Origin: Hyalella azteca
Taxonomy: Eukaryota > Arthropoda > Malacostraca > Amphipoda > Hyalellidae
DNA length: 64,000 nt
Reading direction: 5' to 3'
Assembly (NCBI RefSeq): GCF_000764305.2
Contig: NW_025944349.1
Location: forward strand, 1-64,000
Positions 12,166 through 23,567 of the stretch are shown here, in pieces. Made by a program: the position numbers and the translations under genes. The notes beneath the pieces were generated by a model. The model searched no databases. It was not told where the DNA came from and saw nothing but the letters and a program-made list of their open reading frames with translations. How positions within the stretch are numbered: the first letter of the stretch is position 1; each line of letters starts with the position of its first letter.

Positions 12166-15100
12166 GCACACTTCGCATAAGCGTGGAAGGTAGCAGTGAG
12201 TAGGCAGTCCTCAGGACCAATTAAGTTATATATGACCAGACAGCAACATATATAGGGCGTGTGAGCGTCATCTGAAGGACGCGGTGTGTCTTTATGACCA
12301 CTCACATACGGGCACGCATTGTGGCTGTTACTGCTACGAAGCTGTTACACGTACACTTATTATGTTTAATGGCTCAGTGCAAGCCGATCATCATTCCCGC
12401 TCCGGTGATAAATGCATGAGATAAATTTCGAATTCACAAAGTCCTAAACGTTCGTTTCATGTCAGAAACTTAAATCGCTGAATCTTTAGTAACAAACACA
12501 ATTGGCCACGGTTAATTTGTCTGTAGAAAATGGGTTGATAGCTTGTTCTATGCTTCACATTTAGGGTTTTGAGACTCAGATGCGTAATATTCACAATTAT
12601 TCAAGCTGCGAAAATCACCGGCATATTACTGCTATTCATTCATATCACAATAATAATAATTTATATCACATTCCAAAACACGCAATTTCGCCACCATGCA
12701 GTCGTTTTTTTGCATTATGGCAATTTTTTGTGGACTCTGTGATGACAGGCTTAATGGGAAAGAAGATCTAACAAGAGCGCCCCTCTAAAATTCCCAGATT
12801 TAAAAAATAAAAAATGCGGTATTAGTCTAAAAAGTTGTTGAATAAATGTTTGATGTTCTTATACGGTATTCAGTTGCTCTGACTTGCTGAATATTGCCCA
12901 TTTTTTATGCGGTCTCATCCTTTCTCCCGTCTTTTTTATTTTTCACTTGCTATTAAACTTCCGTGCCCATGAAAGTTCGTTTGAGCAAGACGCAACGATA
13001 ATCGCTTCGTACAATATTAGTAATAATCATTTACTTTGCAGACCTACAGTACTTTTCATTTCTACCCACTCGATTATTCAAGTTCAGTAATCCGGAAAAC
13101 TAATAACATTGACTGAAATATGTGAAACTAATTATTATAATTTTTTCTTCAAAACCTGGAAGTAGTTTTTCTCTGCATAACATAATATTTTAATTCTTTT
13201 CCGTTCAGGAATAAATTGGGTAGATAATAATTTTTTTTTTGCCGAACCATAATGGTCAATAGAGCTCTTCAGTACTTACCTATAAAGACCATTATATTCA
13301 GTTAAAGGTGTTATGTGCCATGATCAATTAGAATTTAGACAATTAATAAACACGGGAAAAAAATTCACGTCTAAAGGTCAAGGTAAGTTTTTGGGCTCTA
13401 GTACTATGAAAAACCGAAGCATTAAACTTTTGCGAAACTTGGGTCAAAAAACTTTCTTGGTCCCTGACATCGAAATGCAAAGTTTATTCCAGAGCGAACG
13501 AATTGACGCCTTGCCTTGACATTTTAATCAAAAATAACAGGAAAAAAAATCGTGACGGTAAAATTGCATATAACTGTTTCGTGGTAAAAAAATGAATGAT
13601 TCGTTTGCATCCACCAGGTTATTGCGATGCAAAAATGCTTTGCCGTTCCCACGTGCCTGTAGCCATCACTCTATACCATTCAGTCGCTGAAGAACACATC
13701 ATTTAACCAACATAAAAAATCTCGGATGTTTAGAAAATTGTGTGATGTTACTCTTCTCAAGCAGAGCAGCAACTAAAAGATTGAAAGAAGTCATTCCGAT
13801 GTGTTTTTGTGGAGAACGCTTCTCCATGCGAGTATATGGCCACGTGACTACCACTTTTTATATAAACTCGGGATTGAATGTAGTCATTGACCGGAGGCTT
13901 GAGCTCTATTTAGTTGCCATTTCGTGGCAAGATGCCCACAAAAGAGAAGCCTACGCAGCTGCCGAACTGAACAGTTCTTTGATCACTCTTTTATTATCAG
14001 TAAAGTCCTTTTTTCTTTGATGGGTTTCATTTTAGGATGATGAACGAGCGCAAAATTATAGGTAGCTACGAAGAAAATCGAGGCATTGGTCTACCATGAA
14101 AAGCGGAACTTGCCGAGATATTTTTTAGCATTTACTGGTATCGAGTGCTAGCGATAGCAACGAGTCACGCAACAGACGTTAAGTGCTGCTTCTCCGATGA
14201 ACAAAAACTTACAAACTTTGAGAGCTGGAGCAATTAAAAAAATATGTACAAAAATATTACCATTTAATGTTGAGACTTTTTACTGTGATGTAAAAAAATG
14301 CATATGCAATCATTTTCTTTAAAATCTAGGATATTGCGTTGCTGCAATAAAAGCATGTGTGGATTATTAGTGGAATTTTCCAAACTATCTATTCATATGC
14401 GTTGAATTTTGAAATTAAGTAAAGCTATGTATAAACATAAAATTAATTGAATATTACTAACAATCAGTATTTATTTTACAGTTCCTATGCAATAGTACGA
14501 GCGTAGACCACATTAATTAAGCCAGAACTGATAATTTAACCAATAAATTCAAATGTTTTTTATATCAATCGTTTATTACCAAAGATCAATTTTATTGTGA
14601 GAGTATTTTAATATTACGTATTACCGTAATTCTCACAAGTCTTACAAAGCGACTATATAATTGCACATTTCCATCGAAATTAGTAGTACGAGAAATATAC
14701 TGTACAACCACCCGATCCATTCCTTGCACCAAGTCCCGCTAGATGCTCTGCCGACAAAAATACGACACATTGCCAGAGTTAGGCCCTCGTTCCAAGAATT
14801 ATTCAGAAGGTTCAGTGCCTTGTTGCCCGAAAAGTTGCGTGTTCGTTATAAATAGAGTAAGCGAAATCCCACGGCGTAAATGAGGCTATATGAACGTGAT
14901 TTGGCGTAATCTCATCGTGACATTGTGTAATCAAGTTCGAAATAATTGCATATAATCGCAATCACCGTTGTGCGATTCATATCTCATCAACATTGCGGCT
15001 TGATTATTCGGTACTAAAATAAAGGATCTCGCAGTATCGAGGGGATTTCGGTGAAAAAGTGCAATTATAGGCGCAGATTTCGGATGAGTTGTCTGTCAAT

Positions 15101-16777
15101 GCAAATACTGAACTTCATTTTGTTCGGCAGTACATTGCGAATAAAAATGGTGTTAGCACAATTTTACTGATTGCAGAAGCGGTCGCATTAAATTTATAGC
15201 TTAAATAGAGTACATTATGAGAAATCCTGTAATCATGCCCACGTTCGGCCATCAATCATTGATTTAGATTTGCATCTGAGCCGGAAATGTGTAATAGACT
15301 TTTAATTCATGGAGTCGAACTGCTCGACTATAATCGACACTGAGACGGTTGACCCCATGCAGGTAGTTAGGAGCTATTTCACCTTGCGAAAATGAGTGCG
15401 TTAACTGATGTGACAGAGAGCGACTTGGGACCCGTGGAAAGGTGCGATTCTACATCACCTGACGGAAGAGACATAGCACTTCTTAGAAGACACCGTATTG
15501 ACCCAAAATTCCTATAAATTAATTCCAATCGCCCACACGTAACACTGAATGAATTGACTTAAAACTACAATTCAACTAAGGACTTTGCCTTGTATTGATT
15601 TGCGCGCATTATTTGCCCTTATTGGCATGAACTGACTCAACCAATCGCATGTTAAGCAAGAGTTAAGAAGAAAATTTAACCCTTACACAAATCGCTGCAC
15701 AAAACAAGTGAATCTCGCCTTGTCGAGAGCATGAAGCGCGATTTTTGGGCCTTGGTGATTACAGTACGACTGTGGTGATTAAACGCCTTCTTCGAGCTCA
15801 GTTTGAGATTTAAATTACGAAAAGAGTAATTCGAACTGGAGAAATTTGTATCGATATTTCCCTTAAATTCATATTAAATAGGCAAAGGTTTTTTTAGATT
15901 CATTTGAGCTGGTCAAATATTTATTTTATCCCCTGTATGTTGTTATTCAGAATTCATGGACTCAGATTGGTACATTCGCGTGATTTGAGCATTTCGGATT
16001 AAGTTGGAAAAATATGTATCTGAGATGTATCATTACTGATATGTATCTGAGAACGAATTTGCTCATCACTTATTCGGTCTCTGATCATTTTTGCTTCGTT
16101 CGTATCAATGATGTCAATTAAAGACAACCGATTATATCGACCATAAAAATGTCCTGTAATAACTTACTTGCGCCTGGTTGTGCTTGGGTGAACATCAAAT
16201 TAATTTTATGATGCATGATTACTATGAAGTAGATGAGTTATCACCGCATAAACTTCAGCGTGACCTATAACGACGTCAAGTTTGAAAATAATAACTATTC
16301 GACCTGATTCATGAGGAGATTTTGACTTGCAATTTCCACCTTCACTGAATGACTGGAGCTACACTGATTATTTGGAATGAGATTCAAGGATTCGTTATTA
16401 GTTATGAGTAATTAGCGACATTAAATGCATTTGAACCCAAGTTAAATGCTCAGTTGAAAAATAGTGCAATGACCGCTAAAATACAGGGATAAATCACACC
16501 CATATGATAAAAAGTTTAAAATTGCTGCAAAAATATTATGGTATTTTGTAACAGCTTGAAAAGTTTTGTTGCAATTGAAAGAGGCTGGGTACAATAATGG
16601 TGAATAAGGGATATTATGACAGAGAGTCTCAGTCCACTGCATGAAGAGAATATGGGGCGTATTTTATGATCTCTTACATGGTCTTTTGTTATGCTGCGTA
16701 CTACTCAACATAACCTTAAGCAGCCTGAGATGGCAGGGACACTTTTTCTGGTTTTAGAGCTCCATAAAATTGCTTTA
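12166..16777. other. AT-rich non-coding DNA
   Basis: 12180-12400 is slightly richer in G and C but shows no ORF or repeat. The ORF at 13742-14020 (92 codons) and the short ORF at 15392-15517 are open but unrecognised. Otherwise nothing supported. Confidence 0.45.
15392..15517 (+). CDS. short ORF of 41 codons, speculative
   Basis: ATG at 15392 to TAA at 15515-15517. The peptide is compositionally balanced and charged, with pieces such as SALTDVTESDLGPVER and DIALLRRHRIDPKF, in a region richer in G and C than its flanks. No family is recognised. It could be a first exon or a chance ORF. It is listed only because its composition stands out from surrounding ORFs, which are mostly Ile, Lys, Asn and Phe rich. 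Confidence 0.12.
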   Translation: MSALTDVTESDLGPVERCDSTSPDGRDIALLRRHRIDPKFL

Positions 16778-18615
16778 AGGGGAAACACTACGCCATTTGT
16801 TCACTGCCAAGCCAAAAACGCAACCAAAATTACCATCAAAGTTTTTCTTATACGTAATCTGAGGTCCCTGAATTCTTTACATAAAATCTTGTGTTTTTTT
16901 ACGAAATTTCAAATACTGAATCATTTCAGTATCTATCTAATCATCTATCTATCATTCATCATATCACATGTATGTAGTCATGTGTAGGTATAGTTTTATT
17001 GCAGAATTGATTAGGTAAGCATGTTTTCTTTAGTCTTCACCCCTCCTCCCCGAAATACATCAAGGATTTTTCAGATTTCCTGATGCATCATCACCATTAT
17101 TTTCCGTCAGTCTCCGAAATAAGGGAATCATTTCATTAGCGTGGGAGCGGAAAGTCTGCTCTCCTCGGGCTTGCACAAGGCTATTGGCAAGCTCAAGGCC
17201 TGCATTGGAAGCACAACCCGACAGTTTTTCCATCAGGAAATTATGGTAGCAGAAATACACGCTTTTCGGAGTAATATTCTTAGTTGTGGGGTTCCGTGCA
17301 CGTTTAGGAGCCGTTGGTGTGACATATGGAACAGCGAATCTTGCTAAACACCATTCCTGCTACCCTCTTTTACGAATTATAGCTGAGAAATAGCGATATT
17401 TATAAAAAATAGGTATACATATTTGGTAAAGCTAAACGAATATATACTGGTAAAAATTAAAAATCCTTATATTATGGATTGTGTATATTGGTGCTGTATG
17501 AATCTCACTTATTGCCATACTACGATCGATATTATATATTTTTTGCATTTAGGCACGTGTAACGATGGATGTAATCCAAAAATTTAAAGGTGAAATCAAA
17601 CGGAATTCCTAAGTTATGAACAAAAATGAAATTAAACTGTATCCATGTCACTATCTCGGATGCATACTACTAGCTTCTTCACAAATGAGACAAAATTATT
17701 GGTTTGCGCTATGACAAATCTTTCATCTTCCACTATTGAATTATATGAAACGCTAAACCGTATCTACGTTTGAGTAGAGTCACAGCTTCTGACTCATGAT
17801 TGGCGGTGATTGAAAATGTCAAAGGAGTATTTTCGACGCCCTCACGCTCCTTCGATGAGGCTGAGCCTATTTATTTTGCTCTCAACTTATCTGCAACCCG
17901 ATATATTTTTTTTGAGAGATATGCTGAGTTAACCAGCCTCACCATGACTGGCCTGTACTTTTACCTCACGAGTCAGAGAATTTTGACTGACGTTCAGAAG
18001 TGACGTCAATCAATAGCCAAAGCTGAGTTTTGTATTTTTGAAATTAATAATTATAATTAGATTGAAATTATAATTTGATTGATAAATCATCATTAGAATA
18101 AATACATCCTTCTAAGTTCAAGTACCATGACAGGATTTATATCTTCCCACGAAGAAATAAAGATAAATGTAAGTAAATTAGAAATAAATATAACGTGTCA
18201 AGCCCACTTCATTAAAATGATATCATTCTTACCTTACAGGATGACATGACATGTTAACCTTACTTCCCGTGGCAGGACTTCCTATTTCAAGACAGGACCT
18301 GATCTTTCTCCATCCACTGAGAATTTGAAAAAAAAAATAAATTTCAAGAAAATGAGCCATATTTTAACTGAATTTTTTTATTTCTTACGTAAATATAAAG
18401 TTAATTTGCAATGCATTATCTCTGCTTTTGTTTTTTTTTTATTTTCCGATTTAAACAAATAAAGGAATTTGACTACATGTGACTTGAACGATTTTCAAAT
18501 CTAGCCTGCATGATCTGAAACTCCATTCCTTTACAATGGAGAAAATTTTCACATCGCACTTTCATAAATCGAATTTTGAATTCAACTAAAATGATTGTAA
18601 CCGTGATGGATTACT
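16778..18615. repeat. 1838 bp direct duplication, copy 1
   Basis: Nearly identical to 18802-20639. The shared sequence begins AGGGGAAACACTACGCC and ends GTGATGGATTACT. Differences are scattered single bases, homopolymer length changes and a five-base indel (GATATTATATA against GATATTACAGTATATA). The ends are not terminal inverted repeats of each other, and no target duplication is evident. The copy includes a short ATCT-rich microsatellite (about 16930-16960) and an antisense reading frame at about 17060-17360. A recent segmental duplication is the simplest reading; an unrecognised transposable element is possible. Confidence 0.95.
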
Positions 18616-18801
18616 AAGGAGATAGATTTTCTGAAGTACCCCTTTTTAGCCGTTTTCTATGAATTTCACGTTTTCTATCAATTTTTTCGAAAAATTCATA
18701 GGAGCAAAATGTTTTTTTTTACATTTTACGTATGTATGTGAAGTTTCATGAGGATCAGATAATAACTGTAGAAGTTTTTCCGGAGGGAGGTCGGTCCCCT
18801 T
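18616..18801. other. 186 bp spacer between the duplicated copies
   Basis: This sequence is not part of the duplication. Its right part has a GTTTCATGAGGATCAG-like block followed by AGAAGTTTTTCCGGAGG, which resembles the tails of some invertebrate interspersed repeats. That resemblance is from general familiarity only. Confidence 0.4.
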
Positions 18802-20639
18802 AGGGGAAACACTACGCCATTTGTTCACTGCCAAGCCAAAAACGCAACCAAAATTACCATCAAAGTTTTTCTCATACGTAATCTGAGGTCCCTGAATTCT
18901 TTACATAAAATCTTGTGTTTTTTTACGAAATTTCAAATACTGAATCATTTCAGTATCTATCTAATCATCTATCTATCATTCATCATATCACATGTATGTA
19001 GTCATGTGTAGGTATAGTTTTATTGCAGAATTGATTAGGTAAGCATGTTTTCTTTAGTCTTCACCCCTCCTCCCCGAAATACATCAAGGATTTTCAGATT
19101 TTCTGATGCATCATCACCATTATTTTCTGCCAGTCTCCGAAATAAGGGAATCATTTCATTAGCGCGAGAGCGGAAAGTCTGCTCTCCTCGGGCTTGCACA
19201 AGGCTATTGGCAAGCTCAAGGCCTGCATTGGAAGCACAACCCGACAGTTTTTCCATCAGGAAATTATGGTAGCAGAAATACACGCTTTTCGGAGTAATAT
19301 TCTTAGTTGTGGGGTTCCGTGCACGTTTAGGAGCCGTTGGTGTGACATATGGAACAGCGTATCTTGCTAAACACCATTCCTGCTACCATCTTTTACGAAT
19401 TATAGCTGAGAAATAGCGATATTTATAAAAAATAGGTATACATATTTGGTAAAGCTAAACTAATATATACTGGTTATAATTAAAAATCCTTATATTATGG
19501 ATTGTGTATATTGGTGCTGTATGAATCTCACTTATTGCCATACTACGATCGATATTACAGTATATATTTTTTGCATTTAGGCACGTGTAACGATGGATGT
19601 AATCCAAAAATTTAAAGGTGAAATCAAACGGAATTCCTAAGTTATGAACAAAAATTAAATTAAACTGTATCCATGTCACTATCTCGGATGCATACTACTA
19701 GCTTCTTCACAAATGAGACAAAATTATTGGTTTGCGCTATGACAAATCTTTCATCTTCCACTATTGAATTATATGAAACGCTAAACGGTATCTACGTTTG
19801 AGTAGAGTCACAGCTTCTGACTCATGATTGGCGGTGATTGAAAATGTCAAAGGAGTATTTTCGACGCCCTCACGCTCCTTCGATGAGGCTGAGCCTATTT
19901 ATTTTGCTCTCAACTTATCTGCAACCCGATATATTTTTTTGAGAGATATGCCAAGCTAACCAGCCTCACCATGACTGTCCTGTACTTTTACCTCACGAGT
20001 CAGAGAATTTTGACTGACGTTCAGAAGTGACGTCAATCAATAGCCAAAGCTGAGTTTTGTATTTTTGAAATTAATAATTATAATTAGATTGAAATTATAA
20101 TTTGATTGATAAATCATCATTAGAATAAATACATCCTTCTAAGTTCAAGTACCATGACAGGATTTATATCTTCCCACGAAGAAATAAAGATAAATGTAAG
20201 TAAATTAGAAATAAATATAACGTGTCAAGCCCACTTCATTAAAATGATATCATTCTTACCTTACAGGATGACATGACATGTTAACCTTACTTCCCGTGGC
20301 AGGACTTCCTATTTCAAGACAGGACCTGATCTTTCTCCATCCACTGAGAATTTGAAAAAAAATAAATTTCAAGAAAATGTGCCATATTTTAACTGAATTT
20401 TTTTATTTCTTACGTAAATATAAAGTTAATTTGCGTTGCATTATCTCTGCTTTTGTTTTTTTTTATTTTCCGATTTAAACAAATAAAGGAATTTGACTAC
20501 ATGTGACTTGAACGATTTTCAAATCTAGCCTGCATGATCTGAAACTCCATTCCTTTACAATGGAGAAAATTTTCACATCGCACTTTCATAAATCGAATTT
20601 TGAATTCAACTAAAATGATTGTTACCGTGATGGATTACT
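18802..20639. repeat. 1838 bp direct duplication, copy 2
   Basis: Second copy of the 16778-18615 segment in the same orientation, offset by 2024 bases at both ends. Unlike copy 1, its minus-strand ORF runs on through the 19080-19100 region, because copy 1 has one more T near 17070. Confidence 0.95.
19035..19370 (-). CDS. cryptic reading frame within the duplication, unknown product
   Basis: In copy 2 the minus strand is open from just after a TAG at about 19386 down to 19035, about 115 codons. The stretch includes FCYHNFLMEKLSGCASNAG and NEMIPLFRRLAENNGDDAS, unusually well mixed for this window, and it lies in the most GC-rich part of the duplicated unit. No ATG lies at the start of the frame; the first one is in FLMEKL. 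Copy 1 carries the same frame (17060 to about 17360) but is frameshifted after about 65 residues of the later part. The base differences between copies that fall inside this frame mostly change the residue (R/H, A/T, E/G, Y/F), so nothing suggests purifying selection since the duplication. It may be a captured exon, a transposon remnant or chance. Confidence 0.2.
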   Translation of the reverse strand, partial: LARYAVPYVTPTAPKRARNPTTKNITPKSVYFCYHNFLMEKLSGCASNAGLELANSLVQARGEQTFRSRANEMIPLFRRLAENNGDDASENLKILDVFRGGGVKTKENMLT

Positions 20640-23411
20640 TAATTTGCATTCAAGACAAGATAAGGCAATACCTCATAAATTATTCCCGGTTATGTTCTAA
20701 ATTCATTACATTCTGTGGCTGGGGGACAATGTGAAACAATATATGCAGCAGTAAAGTCTCACAGAAAAAGATTTGTAACAAGTGTTCAGCAGCACGCTAT
20801 ATGCAGAAGTTATTCCCTTTGAACGTGGCACGTATCTTATTATGTTCCTGGTGAGATGAGAATTCATTGATGAAAGTGTGACGTGCATTGTAAACGCGCT
20901 AGCTGAGGCATTTCTATCACGTATTATGCCCGCAGTGAATTGAGTTTTCGGGAATTGGAAGCAAAAATATATCTGTCAATTACAAACATAGGATAAAATT
21001 TGTGTTTATGTATTGTTCCGTTAATATATGAAAACAGAATTGATGGAAAGTTAACTGCAAGTTAACTGTAACAACCGCAAGTCGTTAAGATGGACGTTGA
21101 TTTAGACAGGATGATGTTGGAGATGATTTATCAACTGCTAGCTGGAAATATGAGTCATCAAGTAAGCCCCTGATAAAGCAAAATTTAATGCCCAATATGA
21201 GTGATCAGAAGATATCATTCAACTACTCCGACAAATATCACGAGACATATAGTGAGAAGATGATAGTTGTATATGTTAGGGCCAAACGTGTCTCTCGCGG
21301 AAAGTTGAGAACTGCAGGTATGATGTGGATATAGATAATTTTTGTTAGTTTTTTGGTAGCTTTCATAAATTTATTTATATCATTTTCTCTCATAACTAAT
21401 ATGAAGAGTTTTACTGATAACATCCTGACAATATAATATTTGTCCAGAATGTAATTAAATATCTGTGTTCTACAACAGGAGTAATTATAATTGCGATCTG
21501 GACCGGTTTTAATTAAAAGAGTTATATAGGACGGGAAGTTTCATCGGGCAGCGGTGAAGGATACTTACGAACTTTCTTAATATATGCGTTGGAAATGGAT
21601 GCGCGCCGGGAGTATTTAATTGAAGCTTTCTACGGTATTTCAATTATGATTTTTACTCCCCTCTTCTGTTGGGAAATCAACACACATATAATAGTTCAAA
21701 CAAAATTTTATTGGATTCACGTATCCAGCGGAGTAGTAATGAATTGAAAATGCAAGGGATACTCCAATAAAGCAAACTAAAACAAAAAAAAATCGAGTTT
21801 ACCAATGGGAATCTTTGCTTAAGACCAGTATAATTATATGAGCAATTGTATTAAAAAATTCAAATTTATAGCTGCACAAGATCGCATTTCCAGGCTAACC
21901 TTTTAACAACTAGACAATATTCACAGCAGAAACAGCCGTCCCCGGTATACGCTCAATTGACACTTCCATGGTGGGCATGTTAAAGGTTAGTGTTAAAGAA
22001 TTAAGACTGAAAATAAACGAAGAAACTGATTTAGGACTTCAATTACGCTTTATAATAGGTTTATTTCAAGTAATTCAATCAAGTTAGAGATAAAGGTCGA
22101 TTTCTCACAGGTAATGTAAATATTTTTAATGCTAACCTTCTAAATAATTATTGTCCGAGCTGAACTTTAAACACTGCATGAAATCCGTTAAGAGGAATGA
22201 AGATGTAAATAAGTTGAATTAATTTGGAACGGAAATAACGGCCGATCCAACTCAGATGAGTTAAGTTTTAATGATGAGGTTAAAGCGTAAAAACGCTAAG
22301 AGAGGCACAAAGGCCGGCAATAATGTCATGAATAATTAATGCGCCAAAGACTCGTAGAATGCTGGGTCAGACCAAAGAGGTGATCCTGCATCATTAAAAA
22401 TAATTTAAGGGCTCTTCGCATGCATATAATTCAAAAGATTAACAGTAAATGAAAATTGAGCTAAAGTTACAGTAGAATAAACCGTAGATAAATAAGTTAT
22501 TAGGGTCACTTCCCTATAGATCAAGCCTTCAAATCAATCCCCAAGCTTCACCGTTTTCCTAGAAATCAATTAGTTAATAAACTTCATCTTCCAAGTCTAC
22601 GTCAAATTAAAATGAAACAAAATTTCTTAGACTTCAGCCATGCATGATTTGTTAGATTTACTTTCTGTGAAACCGATACAAGTAAATTACCACTAATTAT
22701 TTATCCTCAGTTATCGACATAAATGTAATTTTTTTTACGCATGATTTGTGTTGCTAATTCAAGTTTTACATGGTTTCGCAAGTGTCTGCAAATTCGCGAA
22801 TTCATGGCTTAGAAAATAATTTGGTTTGGTACGTTTAGTTTAGAGTTATCAACACTAAGCTAAATTTATAACCACTAATCTTTTATAACCACTAACTCAG
22901 AAGCACAAAACCTGACTCTATTTCCTATAAGGCTATAACATTGTGATACACGAATTTCAGTAGCTGTGAAAGGAGGCCACCTTGCAGCTGAACAATGCCC
23001 TGTGTCACTATTTAGAGAGAACAATTAACTTGGATGTATCGAGCAGCCTGCAGAGTTTGTTGATGTGTAAAGGGTAACACAAATTATTTCTATTCACTGA
23101 GTTAATTTTGAAACGTTGTTTTACTTTAGTATTTGCCGGTACTTTATGATTTTTTTGGTTAGGATCAGTAAAGACCTTTAAACCTCCTCAAAAAACTGCT
23201 CAGCTATGCTGCCTCTTTGCAAATTTGCGTTGCGTGCTTATAATAAATAGTTCACTTGGGTGCTTTTATTTAGGTATGGGGTTTATCTTTTGCACTGCGT
23301 GGTCAAGGTCGCCTAAAAAGCCCTTTTTATGTCAAGGAATTCACTCATTCTAATTTTCGTAATTCAATAAAATTTGGATACTCTAGTAAATGGATCTGGA
23401 AGTAAAAAAAA
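20640..23411. other. AT-rich non-coding DNA
   Basis: No gene seen. TTTATAACCACTAA is duplicated at about 22865-22893. Otherwise featureless. Confidence 0.45.
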
Positions 23412-23567
23412 ATAAAACTCAGTTCTCACTGCAGTGAGTGACAGAGAGCGCATTTTCTCGTCGACGAAAACGTGAAGTCACGGATGGACAGACAGACAGA
23501 CGGACAGACACACACAATAAGGCACAATAGTGCCTTTTTCCATAAATGAGAAAATGCGCTGAAAATA
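23412..23567. repeat. dispersed palindromic element, copy A
   Basis: Homologous to 44633-44806. Order of parts: an A-rich lead, the palindrome CTCACTGCAGTGAG, a 13 bp inverted repeat AGCGCATTTTCTC (23447-23459) matched perfectly by GAGAAAATGCGCT (23548-23560), the palindrome TCGTCGACGA, a GACA/GACG-rich block, and a small hairpin AAGGCAC-AATA-GTGCCTT. There is no ORF. It is probably a small non-autonomous transposable element, or the structured end of a larger one. The family is not identified. Confidence 0.85.

Noticed and set aside
11962..12305. Overlapping poly-isoleucine and poly-leucine ORFs on both strands
   Set aside because: They are translations of the AAT/ATT microsatellite.
16778..20639. 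Two long direct repeats read as LTRs of a retrotransposon
   Set aside because: The internal part is only 186 bases with no primer-binding site, polypurine tract or coding sequence, the ends are not TG...CA, and no target duplication is seen.
23478..23512. GACAGACA-rich run as a CRISPR-like or satellite array
   Set aside because: It is a short imperfect tetranucleotide stretch inside the dispersed palindromic element, without spacers.
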